Positions 7,127 through 15,299 of a DNA stretch of 35,435 nt are shown here, piece after piece. How positions within the stretch are numbered: the first letter of the stretch is position 1; each line of letters begins with the position of its first letter. Below the pieces are notes generated by a model. That model did no database searches, was not told the origin of the DNA, and worked only from the letters and a program-made list of their open reading frames with translations. Source of the stretch: Azonexus sp. (lineage in GTDB: Bacteria > Pseudomonadota > Gammaproteobacteria > Burkholderiales > Rhodocyclaceae). A program made the translations under genes and the position numbers. The DNA is taken from NCBI GenBank assembly GCA_030691385.1, contig JAUYEI010000056.1, positions 1 to 35,435 of the forward strand, in the 5' to 3' direction.

Positions 7127-8531
7127 GCTCCCCCCCAAACATTTCAAATTTGGCCCAATTTTCGGGTTGACCGTAGCAATCGCCCTGGGCGGCTGCGCCA
7201 TCGGCCCGAACTACTTCCGCCCGGCCTCGACCCTGCCCGAACCGGCGCCGGCCGTCGCCACGGCTGAAGTACCGGTCAACCCGACGTGGTGGACGCTGTT
7301 CGGCGACGCCGACCTCAACACGCTGGTCGACCAGACGCTGGCCGCCAACCAGGATCTGCAAGCCGCCATCGCCCGCCTCGAAGCGGCCGAAGCGGCGGCC
7401 CGCGAAGCCGGTGCCGACTATCTGCCACGCATCGGCCTGGAAGCCAGCACCGGACGCAGCAAGAGCAGCGGCGAAACCTTCAACGGCCGCAGGATAGGCG
7501 GCGCCACCTTCGACAACAATCGAGCCGCCTTGACGCTGAGCTACGAGCTCGACCTCTGGGGCCGCATCCGGCGCAGCAACGAAGCGGCGCGGGCCGAAGC
7601 ACTGGCCAGCCGATTCGGCCGCGACAGCCTGCGTTTGACGCTGGTCAGCCAGGTGACCAACGAGTACCTCAACCTGCGCAGTCTCGACGGCCAGATTGAA
7701 GTTACGGCGCAGACGCTCGAATCGCGCCGGCAGGCTTTGAAAATCGTCCAGGCCCGGCTCGATGCCGGCTCCGCCTCGGGCCTCGAACTGGCCCAGGCCG
7801 AAAGCACCCTGAATGGCGCCCAGGCCCAGTGGAGCCAGTTGCAGCGGCTGCGCGCCCTGTCCGAAAGCCAGATCGGCCTGCTCAGCGGCCAGCCCGGCCT
7901 CAAGATCGGCGCCGCCGGCCTCGACAAGCTGCCGCTACCACCGACGCCGCCGGCCGGCTTGCCTTCGGCCCTGCTCGAAGCGCGCCCGGACATCCGGCAG
8001 GCCGAGGAAAAGCTGGTTGCCGCCAATGCCCGCATCGGCGTCGCCAAGGCTGCCTACTACCCGACAATCAGCCTGACCGGGTTGTTCGGCAGCGAAAGCA
8101 TGGCCCTGTCCAATCTGTTCACCAGCAGCGCCGGCATCTGGTCGGCCGCTGCCGGCCTCGCCATGCCGGTCTTCGACGCCGGCCGCACCGGCGCCCGGGT
8201 CGATCAGGCGACGGCGGTGCAGAAGGAAAGCCTGGCCAACTACCGGAAAACGGTGCAAACCGCCTTCAAGGAAGTGAACGACGCCATCGTCGGCCTGCGC
8301 GAATACAGCGAAGAAGAAGCCGCCTGGTCGGCCCAGGTCGGTTCCTCGCAAAAGGCGCTCGATCTGGCCGAGAAGCGCTACGAGTCCGGCTATTCCGGTT
8401 ACATGGATCTGCTCGACGCCCAGCGCACGCTGAACGGCGCCCGGTTGCAGTACCTGGCCAGCCGCAAGAGCCGCCTGGGTGCGGCCGTCGATCTGTTCAA
8501 GGCACTGGGCGGCGGCTGGGTAGCCGGCTGA
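7119..8531 (+). CDS. RND efflux outer-membrane lipoprotein (OprM/NodT-type TolC family)
   Basis: This 470-aa outer-membrane factor completes the pump. It has a signal peptide with lipobox LGGC (Cys26), the typical IGPNYFRPA start of the mature chain, and two homologous TolC-type halves with long coiled helices (7317-7900 and 7960-8520). The typical motif SALLEARPDIRQAEEKL marks the second half. The ATG at 7119 overlaps the pump gene by 8 nt, and the upstream GGAGGAAAA serves as ribosome-binding site. Residues 8-21 of the signal peptide (HFKFGPIFGLTVAI) are encoded by a copy of the dispersed 39-bp repeat, so the export signal itself derives from, or has become, repeat DNA. Downstream lies a 12-bp stem-loop. 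Confidence 0.93.
   Translation: MRKLPPKHFKFGPIFGLTVAIALGGCAIGPNYFRPASTLPEPAPAVATAEVPVNPTWWTLFGDADLNTLVDQTLAANQDLQAAIARLEAAEAAAREAGADYLPRIGLEASTGRSKSSGETFNGRRIGGATFDNNRAALTLSYELDLWGRIRRSNEAARAEALASRFGRDSLRLTLVSQVTNEYLNLRSLDGQIEVTAQTLESRRQALKIVQARLDAGSASGLELAQAESTLNGAQAQWSQLQRLRALSESQIGLLSGQPGLKIGAAGLDKLPLPPTPPAGLPSALLEARPDIRQAEEKLVAANARIGVAKAAYYPTISLTGLFGSESMALSNLFTSSAGIWSAAAGLAMPVFDAGRTGARVDQATAVQKESLANYRKTVQTAFKEVNDAIVGLREYSEEEAAWSAQVGSSQKALDLAEKRYESGYSGYMDLLDAQRTLNGARLQYLASRKSRLGAAVDLFKALGGGWVAG
7141..7179 (+). repeat. Dispersed 39-bp repeat, copy 2 (inside signal peptide)
   Basis: ATTTCA is at 7141-7146 and GGTTGACCGT at 7165-7174, with the constant 18-nt spacer. It matches copy 1 over most positions and is in the same reading frame, encoding HFKFGPIFGLTVAIA in the lipoprotein signal. 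Confidence 0.8.
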
Positions 8532-8546
8532 TTCCGCCCCCCCGCC

Positions 8547-8582
8547 CTTCGGCAAGCCCGGGACAGGCCTGGCTTGCCGAAG
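8547..8582 (+). terminator. Stem-loop after the efflux operon
   Basis: CTTCGGCAAGCC (8547-8558) and GGCTTGCCGAAG (8571-8582) form a perfect 12-bp stem with a 12-nt loop, 15 bp after the operon's last stop. No T-run follows, so it may be a Rho-dependent end or an RNA-stabilising structure. Confidence 0.45.
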
Positions 8583-8610
8583 AGCGTGGCCCCATCCGCC
8601 TGCGCCGGCA

Positions 8611-8649
8611 CTGCCACGGTCAACCGGAAAAAATGGCCAAAAATGAAAT
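8611..8649 (-). repeat. Dispersed 39-bp repeat, copy 3 (intergenic)
   Basis: On the minus strand it has ATTTCA (8649-8644), an 18-nt spacer and GGTTGACCGT (8625-8616). The same frame is open (DFIFGHFFRLTVAV), although no gene is evident here. It lies in the 261-bp gap between the efflux operon and the diguanylate cyclase gene. Confidence 0.75.
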
Positions 8650-8676
8650 CGCTGGCACAGCAAGGCCGCCCCCTCT

Positions 8677-8705
8677 TTGACACGACCAAAGTCATAGCGT
8701 AAGGT
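8677..8705 (+). promoter_or_regulatory. Possible promoter of the diguanylate cyclase gene
   Basis: TTGACA (8677-8682) is followed after 17 nt by TAAGGT (8700-8705). The -35 box is perfect, the -10 box poor. It is the best candidate in the gap before the gene at 8793. Confidence 0.3.
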
Positions 8706-8792
8706 TCTTCCCCCAACAGACCAGCCGATGATCAGGCCGGCGATATTCCCCCCGCGAGAACGCATTTTTTATCCTCAGCAAGGAGAAACTCG

Positions 8793-9770
8793 TTGGATTC
8801 CGGCACCCACACGTTTGGCAGCGACGTCGACCACAGCATGGCGGTCCGCCTCATGCAGCATCTGGTCGTTCCCACCTTCGTCCTTGACGCCGAACGCCGG
8901 GTAACCATCTGGAACCACGCCTGCGAACGCCTGACCGGCATTCCCGCGGCCGAAATGCTGGGCACCAGCGACCACTGGCGCGGCTTCTACAATGAACCGC
9001 GGCACTGCCTGGCCGACCTCATCGCGCTCGAAAAATATGACCAGCTCGCCGAGCTCTATGCCGCCCATACCAGTCCCGGCGAATTCGGCTTCGGCCTGCG
9101 CGCCGAGAACTGGTGCGTCATGCCGGTCAAGGGCGAGCGCCACTACCTGGCCGTCGATGCCGGGCCGATTTTCGACGACCATGGCAAGCTGATTGCCATC
9201 GTCGAAACGCTGCGCGACATGACCGAGCAGAAGCTGGCCGAAATGGCGCTGCAGAACCTGGCGACCAAGGACAGCCTGACCGGTCTGGCCAATCGCCGCT
9301 CGCTCGACGACAAGCTGCAACTCGAATGGAAATGCGGCCAGCGCACGGCCACATCGCTGGCCTTCATTCTCGGTGACATCGATCACTTCAAGCACTACAA
9401 CGATCACTACGGCCACCAGAAAGGCGACGAGTGCCTGCGTGCGGTGGCCGGCGCCATTGGCGCGGCCGTCTTCCGCCCGGCCGACATGACGGCCCGTTAT
9501 GGCGGCGAGGAGTTCGCCATCGTCATGCCCAACACCGATCAGGCCGGCGCCCACGCCGTGGCCGAACGCATCTGCGTGGCCATTCGCGCTCTGGCGATCC
9601 CGCATGCCGCCTCCGCAACTGCACCGCATGTCACGATCAGCCTCGGCGTTTCAGCCCTCTCTCCCGATTCCGGCAACAGTCTGGAAACCCTGATCGCTGC
9701 TGCCGATGCGGCGCTCTACCGGGCCAAGGGTTCAGGACGAAACCGCACCGTCGTGGACGAACCCATCTAG
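8793..9770 (+). CDS. PAS-GGDEF diguanylate cyclase
   Basis: This 325-aa protein has no membrane segment. A PAS-type sensor domain (about 20-145, ending in the usual ETLRDMTEQK linker) is followed by a GGDEF domain (about 155-320). The active-site loop is GGEEF (237-241), the metal-binding Asp lies in GDIDHFK (194-200), and RPAD (228-231), five residues before GGEEF, is an intact inhibitory I-site. It should make cyclic di-GMP from two GTP and be subject to product inhibition; the PAS ligand is unknown. The start is a TTG at 8793, chosen because AGGAGA lies 6-7 nt upstream; the first in-frame ATG (8838) would cut into the region before the PAS domain. Its 3' end overlaps the convergent rlmB by 4 nt. 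Confidence 0.9.
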   Translation: MDSGTHTFGSDVDHSMAVRLMQHLVVPTFVLDAERRVTIWNHACERLTGIPAAEMLGTSDHWRGFYNEPRHCLADLIALEKYDQLAELYAAHTSPGEFGFGLRAENWCVMPVKGERHYLAVDAGPIFDDHGKLIAIVETLRDMTEQKLAEMALQNLATKDSLTGLANRRSLDDKLQLEWKCGQRTATSLAFILGDIDHFKHYNDHYGHQKGDECLRAVAGAIGAAVFRPADMTARYGGEEFAIVMPNTDQAGAHAVAERICVAIRALAIPHAASATAPHVTISLGVSALSPDSGNSLETLIAAADAALYRAKGSGRNRTVVDEPI

Positions 9771-10498
9771 CCCAGGCGCCGACGCGCCTCGAACAGGCAG
9801 ACGCCGGCCGCGACGGAGACATTCAGGCTGTCCACGGTGCCATGCATGGGAATCTTGACCAGTTGGTCACAGTTCTCGCGGGTCAGCCGGCGCATGCCTT
9901 CGCCTTCGGCGCCGAGCACCCAGGCCGTCGCCTTCGGCCATTCGGCCGCATACAGACCGCTCTCCGCCTCACCGGCCGTACCGACGACCCAGATCTCGCG
10001 CTCCTGCAATTCGCGCAGCGTGCGCGCCAGATTGGTGACCATCACGTAGGGCATCGTTTCGGCCGCCCCGCAGGCCGTCTTGGCCGCCACATCGGTCAGG
10101 CCGACGGCCCGATCCTTCGGCGCGATGACCGCGTGCACGCCGGCCGCATCGGCCACACGCAGGCAGGCGCCGAGATTGCGCGGGTCGGTGATGCCGTCGA
10201 GCACGAGCAGGAAGGCCGGTTCTTCAAGTGTGTCGAGCACATCGTCGAGATGCGCCAGCTTGCGATCACCCTCGATCAGGGCCAGAACGCCCTGATGTTT
10301 GGCGCCCGGCGCCATGCCGTCGAGCCGCTTGCCATCGGCGCCGATCACCTTGACGCCCTGCAATTCGGCGTGCGCCAGGAGGTCACGCGCCCGCGCATCA
10401 TGGCGGGTGGCGTCGATGACGATTTCCTTGACCGATTCCGGGTCGTGGCGAAGTTTGGCGGTAACGGCGTGAAAACCGTAAATCAGACGGGAGGACAT
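9767..10498 (-). CDS. rlmB: 23S rRNA (guanosine-2251-2'-O)-methyltransferase RlmB
   Basis: This 243-aa SpoU/TrmH-family enzyme methylates the ribose of G2251 in the peptidyl-transferase P loop. It has the N-terminal substrate-binding domain (about 1-75, with IYGFHAV) and the trefoil-knot SPOUT domain. The three signature motifs are present: DPRNLGACLRVADAAG (motif 1, catalytic Asn/Arg), WVLGAEGEGMRRL (motif 2) and IPMHGTVDSLNVSVAAG (motif 3). In many proteobacteria rlmB follows rnr. Here rnr lies upstream on the same strand, but the hemerythrin and HDOD genes stand between them. The ribosome-binding site is weak. Confidence 0.93.
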   Translation of the reverse strand: MSSRLIYGFHAVTAKLRHDPESVKEIVIDATRHDARARDLLAHAELQGVKVIGADGKRLDGMAPGAKHQGVLALIEGDRKLAHLDDVLDTLEEPAFLLVLDGITDPRNLGACLRVADAAGVHAVIAPKDRAVGLTDVAAKTACGAAETMPYVMVTNLARTLRELQEREIWVVGTAGEAESGLYAAEWPKATAWVLGAEGEGMRRLTRENCDQLVKIPMHGTVDSLNVSVAAGVCLFEARRRLG

Positions 10499-10568
10499 GG
10501 CTGCTTTCGAAAAACTGAAGGTCGAATTTTACCGCGCCGGCGCCATCGGCCGGAGATTGAGCAAGCTC

Positions 10569-11132
10569 TTACAAATCCCTGAGCAGGGAGTCCTCGCGGG
10601 AAATCCAGCGCGACAGAATCAGGTCGTGGAGTGCGATGTGATTGGTTTCCCAACGGGCGAGCAAGGCATCCAGTTCGCGGATTCGCGAAACGACATGTAA
10701 CGAGTCGAGCGACGAAACGATCTGCTGTACCGCCAACGAAATCGCCGCATGATCTTCCATATGCGCCTCGCAGACGTCGCGGTCGACCATGAGCAGCAGC
10801 GAGTCGCGCATGACCATTTCTTCCGTCTTGAAATGGTCGAGGATAAAAGCGAAAACATCACCGAGCATGGCGATCACATGGGCTTCGCAATGCTGTTGCC
10901 GCTCATGGCTGCAACTCGTGCAATCCTTCAGATTGACGTGATCGATGCACACTCGGCGCAAGTTGGCGATGGCAGCAATCAGGAACTGGTGCTCGGAATC
11001 GATCAGTTTGTGGCCGGTGACCAGTTCCGCCGGCAACTCGCCAGTGGACAGCCAATGGGCCGTACTTTCGGACACGACATCGACAACAGGCCCTGCCTTG
11101 TGAGGATTGGGAACCACCCGCTGCTTCGTCAT
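10569..11132 (-). CDS. Hemerythrin-domain protein with a Cys-rich insert
   Basis: This 187-aa protein keeps all seven ligands of a bacterial hemerythrin di-iron site, in order: His48, His100 and Glu104 (in HFKTEEM), His124 and His128 (HMEDH), His165 and Asp170 (HIALHD). It should bind O2 or act as an O2, NO or redox sensor. Unusual are an N-terminal extension of about 35 residues and an insert between the first two helices carrying Cys62, Cys71, Cys74 and Cys82 (C-x8-C-x2-C-x7-C), which could bind a metal or form disulfides. The ATG at 11132 has GGAATAGGG directly upstream. It is divergent from the HDOD gene and 70 bp ahead of rlmB. The function of this subtype is not known to me. Confidence 0.82.
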   Translation of the reverse strand: MTKQRVVPNPHKAGPVVDVVSESTAHWLSTGELPAELVTGHKLIDSEHQFLIAAIANLRRVCIDHVNLKDCTSCSHERQQHCEAHVIAMLGDVFAFILDHFKTEEMVMRDSLLLMVDRDVCEAHMEDHAAISLAVQQIVSSLDSLHVVSRIRELDALLARWETNHIALHDLILSRWISREDSLLRDL

Positions 11133-11254
11133 CCCTATTCCGAAAGTATTAGAAAACGCTATTTTACCGTCGTAATTTGACTAATTGGTGCGGTAATTTT
11201 TAATTTTGGTAATAATATCGAGCACCAAACCACTGCACCCACCGGGGGAGTCTC
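11133..11254. promoter_or_regulatory. AT-rich divergent intergenic region
   Basis: These 122 bp separate the divergent hemerythrin and HDOD genes and are clearly richer in A+T than the surroundings (11140-11220). TACCG at 11165-11169 and CGGTA at 11190-11194 form a spaced inverted repeat around a TTGACT. Promoters for both genes must lie here, but I cannot fix either -10 box with confidence. Confidence 0.35.
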
Positions 11255-12118
11255 TTGCTGACAGAACACCAGAAACATTGGGGCGTTGATCAGTGGGCTG
11301 CCTACCTCAGCAGCCAGGAGTTGCCCTGCATGCCGCGCTCAAAAGCGCGTCTGCTCGAACTTGAAACCGAAAAGGGCGAGCGACTGGCCGCCTGCGACCT
11401 CGCCGACATCGCCGCCGCCGACCCCTTTCTTTGCCTGCGCCTGCTGCGCGAGGCGGAAAGCCACCGCGCCCAGCGCCTCGGACACGAAACCACCAATCCA
11501 CTCGGCACCGTCATGCAACTGGGCACCGATGCCGTACACAAGTTGATGCTTGGGTGTCCGGAGACGAATGAATCAAACACCGGCCTCGCCGAATGCGAAG
11601 CCCGTGCCCACCTGGCCAGCCGGCTTGCCCTGCGCTGGGGTGCGGCACGCGCCGACATTTCGCCCGATGAAGTCGCCATGGCTGCCCTGCTTTCGGAAAT
11701 CGGCGAACTGCTGCTCTGGTCCTTTGCCGCAGAGTTGCCGCTGGCCGCCCTTGAAGCCCTGCATTCCGGCCGGTCGCCACGCTCACTGCAGGCGCAGGTG
11801 GACACCTGCGGTTTCCGCTTCAAGGATCTGTCGCTCAAATGCGCCCTGATCTGGCACCTGCCATCGCTGCTGACGCAACTGATCCGCGGCATCGACAACA
11901 CCCGCGCCAACCTCTCCCGTCTTTGTGTCGATACCGCCCGTCACATCAGCAGCGGACCCGATGACCCCGCCCTCCCGGCAGACATCGCCGCGGCCAGGGA
12001 AATCATCCCCGGTGCTTCGCTGGAATGGCTGACCAAACAGCTACCGGGACTCGACGAGGAGCACGTTGATGCCATCGCGCTCAAGGCGGCAGATCTGCTC
12101 GATCCGGCTCACCATTGA
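11255..12118 (+). CDS. HDOD-domain protein
   Basis: This 287-aa protein looks like an HDOD output domain, the HD-related fold without metal-dependent phosphohydrolase residues, found in bacterial signalling proteins. Support comes from the early LPCMPRSKARLLEL segment, the DIAAADPFLCLRLLREAES helix pair, NPLGTVMQLGTDAVHKLM, and MAALLSEIGELLLW, where a true HD protein would have the HD pair. The start is TTG at 11255 with a GGGGGAG 4 nt upstream. It is convergent with rnr (15 bp between stops) and divergent from the hemerythrin gene, which suggests a shared signal. No partner domain is fused to it. Confidence 0.72.
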   Translation: MLTEHQKHWGVDQWAAYLSSQELPCMPRSKARLLELETEKGERLAACDLADIAAADPFLCLRLLREAESHRAQRLGHETTNPLGTVMQLGTDAVHKLMLGCPETNESNTGLAECEARAHLASRLALRWGAARADISPDEVAMAALLSEIGELLLWSFAAELPLAALEALHSGRSPRSLQAQVDTCGFRFKDLSLKCALIWHLPSLLTQLIRGIDNTRANLSRLCVDTARHISSGPDDPALPADIAAAREIIPGASLEWLTKQLPGLDEEHVDAIALKAADLLDPAHH

Positions 12119-12133
12119 GCGCGACAGCGCCGG

Positions 12134-14572
12134 TCAACGCTTTTTCGGCGCCGATTTTTTGACCGCCGGCTTTTTGGCCGCCGGCTTGGCCTCACTCCTG
12201 ACCGCCGGCTTCGTTGATTTTTTAACGGCTGATTTTTTGACAGCCGGTTTGGCCGCGGGTTTATCCGCGGGTTTATCCGACTTCGCCGGCGCCTTGGCAA
12301 CCGGCCCCCTGGCGGCAACCGCCTTGACCACGGGCCGCTGGCTCACCGGCTTGACGGCCGTTTTCGGTAGTGTTCTTCTCCCGGCATAAGCCTTCTCGCT
12401 ACCGGCCAGGACAAAATCGATCCGGTTCGACTCAAGGTCGGCCCGCACCAGCTTGACCCGCACCCGGTCGCCGAGGCGGAAACGTTCCCCGCTCCGCTCA
12501 CCAAGCATCTGGTGCTTGATGTTGTCGAACTGGAAATAATCGGCACCCAGTTCGGAAACATGCACCAGACCTTCGATATAAACCGTATCGAGGGCCACGA
12601 AAATGCCGAAGGCGGTCACCCCGGAAATCGTCCCGTCGAATTCCTCACCAATGCGTTCCTTCATGAAGAAGGTCTTCAGCCAGTTCTCGACATCGCGCGT
12701 CGCCTCGTCAGCCCGTCGTTCGGTGCTTGAACACTGCAGGCCGATGTCGTCCCAGCTACGGTCCGGCGTATAGGTTTCGCCAGCCAATACGGCCTTGATG
12801 GCGCGATGCACGAGCAGGTCGGGATAGCGGCGGATCGGCGAGGTGAAATGCGTGTAATGCTCGTAGGCCAGGCCGAAGTGGCCGACATTGTCCGGACTGT
12901 ACATGGCCTGGCGCAGCGAACGCAGCATGACCGTCTGCAGCAACTGGAAGTCGGGGCGCAATTTGACCTTTTCGAGCAGGATGGCGTAATCCTTGGCCCG
13001 CGGATCATCGCCGCCACCGAGCGCCAGGCCGAATTCGCCGAGGAAGGCGCGCAGGTTGGCCAGCTTTTCCTCTGACGGCGCGGCGTGGATGCGGTAGAGA
13101 CAGGTCTGCTTGTGCTCGGCAAGAAAATCCGAGGCGCAGACGTTGGCCGCCAGCATGCATTCCTCGATGATCCGGTGCGCATCGTTGCGCACCACCGGCA
13201 CGATGTTCTCAATCTTGCCCTGTTCGTTGAACAGCATCTGCGTTTCGGTCGTCTCGAAATCGATCGCCCCGCGCTGGCTGCGCGCCTTGTGCAAGGCGGC
13301 GAACAGCTTATAGAGATTCTGCACATGCGGCAGAACGCTCCGGTGGACGTCGTTTTCCGGCTCTTTTTCACCGGACAGCCAGGACCAGACGAGGTTGTAG
13401 GTCAAACGGGCGTGCGATTTGAACACCGCCGGATAGAATTTGTATTTGCCGATCTTGCCGGTAGCACTGATTTCCATCTCACAAACCATGGCCATGCGCT
13501 CGACATCGGGATTCAACGAACAGATGCCGTTCGACAGTTTCTCCGGCAGCATCGGGATGACCCGGCGCGGGAAATAGACCGAGTTGCCGCGCTCCACAGC
13601 CTCGCGATCAAGCGCCATGCCCGGTTTGACGTAGTGCGACACGTCGGCAATCGCCACGATCAGGCGCCAGCCACGGCCCTTCTTTTCGCAATACACGGCA
13701 TCGTCGAAATCGCGCGCCGTCTCGCCGTCGATGGTCACCAGCGCCACATCGCGCAAATCGACGCGGCCTTTGAGGTCGGCCTTGCTTACCTTGTCCGGCA
13801 GCGACTTGTTCTCGTCGAGGGCCGACTTTGAGAACTCGAAGGGCAGATCGTGCTTGCGCAGCGCGATCTCGATCTCCATGCCCGGATCGGCATAATTGCC
13901 CAGCACCTCGATGATCTTGCCGATCGGCTGCGAGAACTTGCTCGGCTGCTCGATGATCTCGACCATCACCACCTGGCCGGACTCAGGCTTGTTCCTGGCC
14001 TTGGGCTGCGGCGGCACCAGGATATCCTGCGAAATGCGCTTGTTTTCGGGGGCCACGACAACGACGCCGTGCTCGACGAAAACCCGGCCAACAATCCGCG
14101 TATTGACCCGCTCGGTCACCTCGACGATGCTGCCCTCGGGACGACCCTTGCGGTCTATGCCGGTAACCCGGACCAGCACCCGGTCGCCATGCAGCACCTT
14201 CCCCATCTGGTGCTGATCGAGGAAGATGTCGGCGCTGCCGTCATCGGGAATCAGGAAACCATAACCATCCGGATGTCCCTGGATGCGCCCCGGCGTCAGG
14301 CTCGCCCGCTCGGGCAGGATATAGGCACCCTTGCGGTTGCGCATCAACTGACCTTCGCGCTCCATGGCGCCGAGGCGACGCTGGAACATCTCGCGCTCAG
14401 TGGTGGTTATATCCAGCAACTCCGTCAACTCATGGAACTCGACAGGCCGACCTTCGTCAGCCAGCACCTGCGAGACATATTCGCGCGAGGGCAAAGGAAA
14501 TTCGTAACGCGCCAGTTCGCGTTCGAAGAAGGGATCGGCACGACGGATTTTTGATAGTTTTTTTCTTGACAT
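12134..14572 (-). CDS. rnr: Ribonuclease R
   Basis: This 812-aa 3'-5' exoribonuclease degrades structured RNA and takes part in rRNA and tmRNA-linked quality control. Domain order: N-terminal helix-turn-helix (about 25-85), two cold-shock domains (about 90-245), the RNB catalytic domain (about 265-600) and an S1 domain (about 650-730). The four catalytic Asp residues are visible as Asp282, Asp288, Asp290 and Asp291 in DGETARDFDDAV. The tail of about 75 residues is built of Lys/Pro/Ala repeats (KPAAKPAVKKSAVKKS), as in other RNase R enzymes, for RNA binding. I chose the ATG at 14572 (MSRKKLSK). A longer frame to 14695 would run through the tRNA gene. The start codon overlaps the -35 box of the divergent tRNA-Leu promoter. 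Confidence 0.95.
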   Translation of the reverse strand: MSRKKLSKIRRADPFFERELARYEFPLPSREYVSQVLADEGRPVEFHELTELLDITTTEREMFQRRLGAMEREGQLMRNRKGAYILPERASLTPGRIQGHPDGYGFLIPDDGSADIFLDQHQMGKVLHGDRVLVRVTGIDRKGRPEGSIVEVTERVNTRIVGRVFVEHGVVVVAPENKRISQDILVPPQPKARNKPESGQVVMVEIIEQPSKFSQPIGKIIEVLGNYADPGMEIEIALRKHDLPFEFSKSALDENKSLPDKVSKADLKGRVDLRDVALVTIDGETARDFDDAVYCEKKGRGWRLIVAIADVSHYVKPGMALDREAVERGNSVYFPRRVIPMLPEKLSNGICSLNPDVERMAMVCEMEISATGKIGKYKFYPAVFKSHARLTYNLVWSWLSGEKEPENDVHRSVLPHVQNLYKLFAALHKARSQRGAIDFETTETQMLFNEQGKIENIVPVVRNDAHRIIEECMLAANVCASDFLAEHKQTCLYRIHAAPSEEKLANLRAFLGEFGLALGGGDDPRAKDYAILLEKVKLRPDFQLLQTVMLRSLRQAMYSPDNVGHFGLAYEHYTHFTSPIRRYPDLLVHRAIKAVLAGETYTPDRSWDDIGLQCSSTERRADEATRDVENWLKTFFMKERIGEEFDGTISGVTAFGIFVALDTVYIEGLVHVSELGADYFQFDNIKHQMLGERSGERFRLGDRVRVKLVRADLESNRIDFVLAGSEKAYAGRRTLPKTAVKPVSQRPVVKAVAARGPVAKAPAKSDKPADKPAAKPAVKKSAVKKSTKPAVRSEAKPAAKKPAVKKSAPKKR

Positions 14573-14593
14573 CAGTTCTTCTTTCTCTATAAT
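14566..14593 (+). promoter_or_regulatory. Promoter of tRNA-Leu
   Basis: TTGACA (14566-14571), 16 nt, TATAAT (14588-14593): both boxes are consensus. Transcription would begin near 14600, just before the tRNA. The -35 box touches the first codon of the divergent rnr. Confidence 0.8.
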
Positions 14594-14612
14594 GGCGGCT
14601 CTTCGCACCTGT

Positions 14613-14697
<85 letters not shown>

Positions 14698-14710
14698 GCG
14701 ATTTTGATAG

Positions 14711-14738
14711 AAGGCCTTGTTAAAACAAGGCCTTTTTT
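14711..14738 (+). terminator. Intrinsic terminator of tRNA-Leu
   Basis: AAGGCCTTGT, loop TAAA, ACAAGGCCTT, then a run of T (14733-14738). It begins 13 bp after the tRNA. Confidence 0.9.
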
Positions 14739-14926
14739 CATTTCTGCCGCCGGGCTTCGGTAAGCGGCCAACACGGCCGATTGCCAATCGCAAACGCATT
14801 GTCTCATAGCACGTGCTTCGCCGTACTGCGGTAACAATTCCTGACACTTGGATACAGAGCGACGGTCATCGTCAGGCAAAGGCGCGCGTTATTCGGCTTG
14901 TCCAAACGAAAAATACGAGTCGAACC
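14739..14926. other. Intergenic stretch, nothing certain
   Basis: These 188 bp lie between the tRNA terminator and the secreted-protein gene. The promoter of that gene must be here, but I see no convincing pair of boxes, no repeat and no supported small gene. Confidence 0.5.
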
Positions 14927-15280
14927 ATGAAAAAAATCACCGCCCTCGTCATCGCCGCCACCCTGGCCATGACGGCAACCACTTCGGCCCAAGCCGACCG
15001 GGGACGCCATCATGGCGGCGGCCATGGTTACGGCCATCACGGTCATGGTCACCGTTCCGGTCCTGGCTGGGTCGGTCCGGCGGCCGTGCTGACCATCACC
15101 GGGCTGGCCATTGGCGCAGCGGTCGCCGCCCAGCATAGCTACGCCCCGGTTTATAGTGCGCCACCTCGCCCGATGCCAAGCGCCGACTACGGAACCTGGT
15201 ATTACTGCGGATCCTCAGGTCAGTACTATCCCTATACCAACGCCTGCCCGGAAGGCTGGCAGGCCGTCCCGGCGCGCTGA
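14927..15280 (+). CDS. Small secreted His/Gly-rich protein with aromatic Cys tail
   Basis: This 117-aa protein has a signal peptide (MKKITALVIAATLAMTATTS, cut probably after AQA). A His/Gly-rich segment follows (HHGGGHGYGHHGHGH), which could bind metal. Next come a hydrophobic Gly/Ala segment (VLTITGLAIGAAVAA) and a C-terminal motif WYYCGSSGQYYPYTNACPEG with two Cys. The aromatic WYYC...YYPY...CPxGW ending is known from uncharacterised envelope proteins of proteobacteria; I know no function for it. The ATG at 14927 is chosen because the signal peptide begins there. The frame is open further upstream to 14813, but that part has no signal-like features. The ribosome-binding site is weak. The gene is followed closely by the MITE-like element. 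Confidence 0.75.
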   Translation: MKKITALVIAATLAMTATTSAQADRGRHHGGGHGYGHHGHGHRSGPGWVGPAAVLTITGLAIGAAVAAQHSYAPVYSAPPRPMPSADYGTWYYCGSSGQYYPYTNACPEGWQAVPAR

Positions 15281-15299
15281 AACGGGATCAGCCTCCATG

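Noticed and set aside
6281-7201. Minus-strand frame of 306 codons
   Set aside because: Shadow of the pump gene, with His/Asp/Arg-rich composition and no family resemblance.
12140-12370. Repetitive DNA at the 3' end of rnr, at first sight a tandem repeat or CRISPR-like
   Set aside because: It is the coding sequence of the Lys/Pro/Ala-rich tail of RNase R; the units are irregular in length and without spacers.
13085-13831. Plus-strand frames inside rnr
   Set aside because: Antisense shadows of a complete RNase R with intact catalytic residues.
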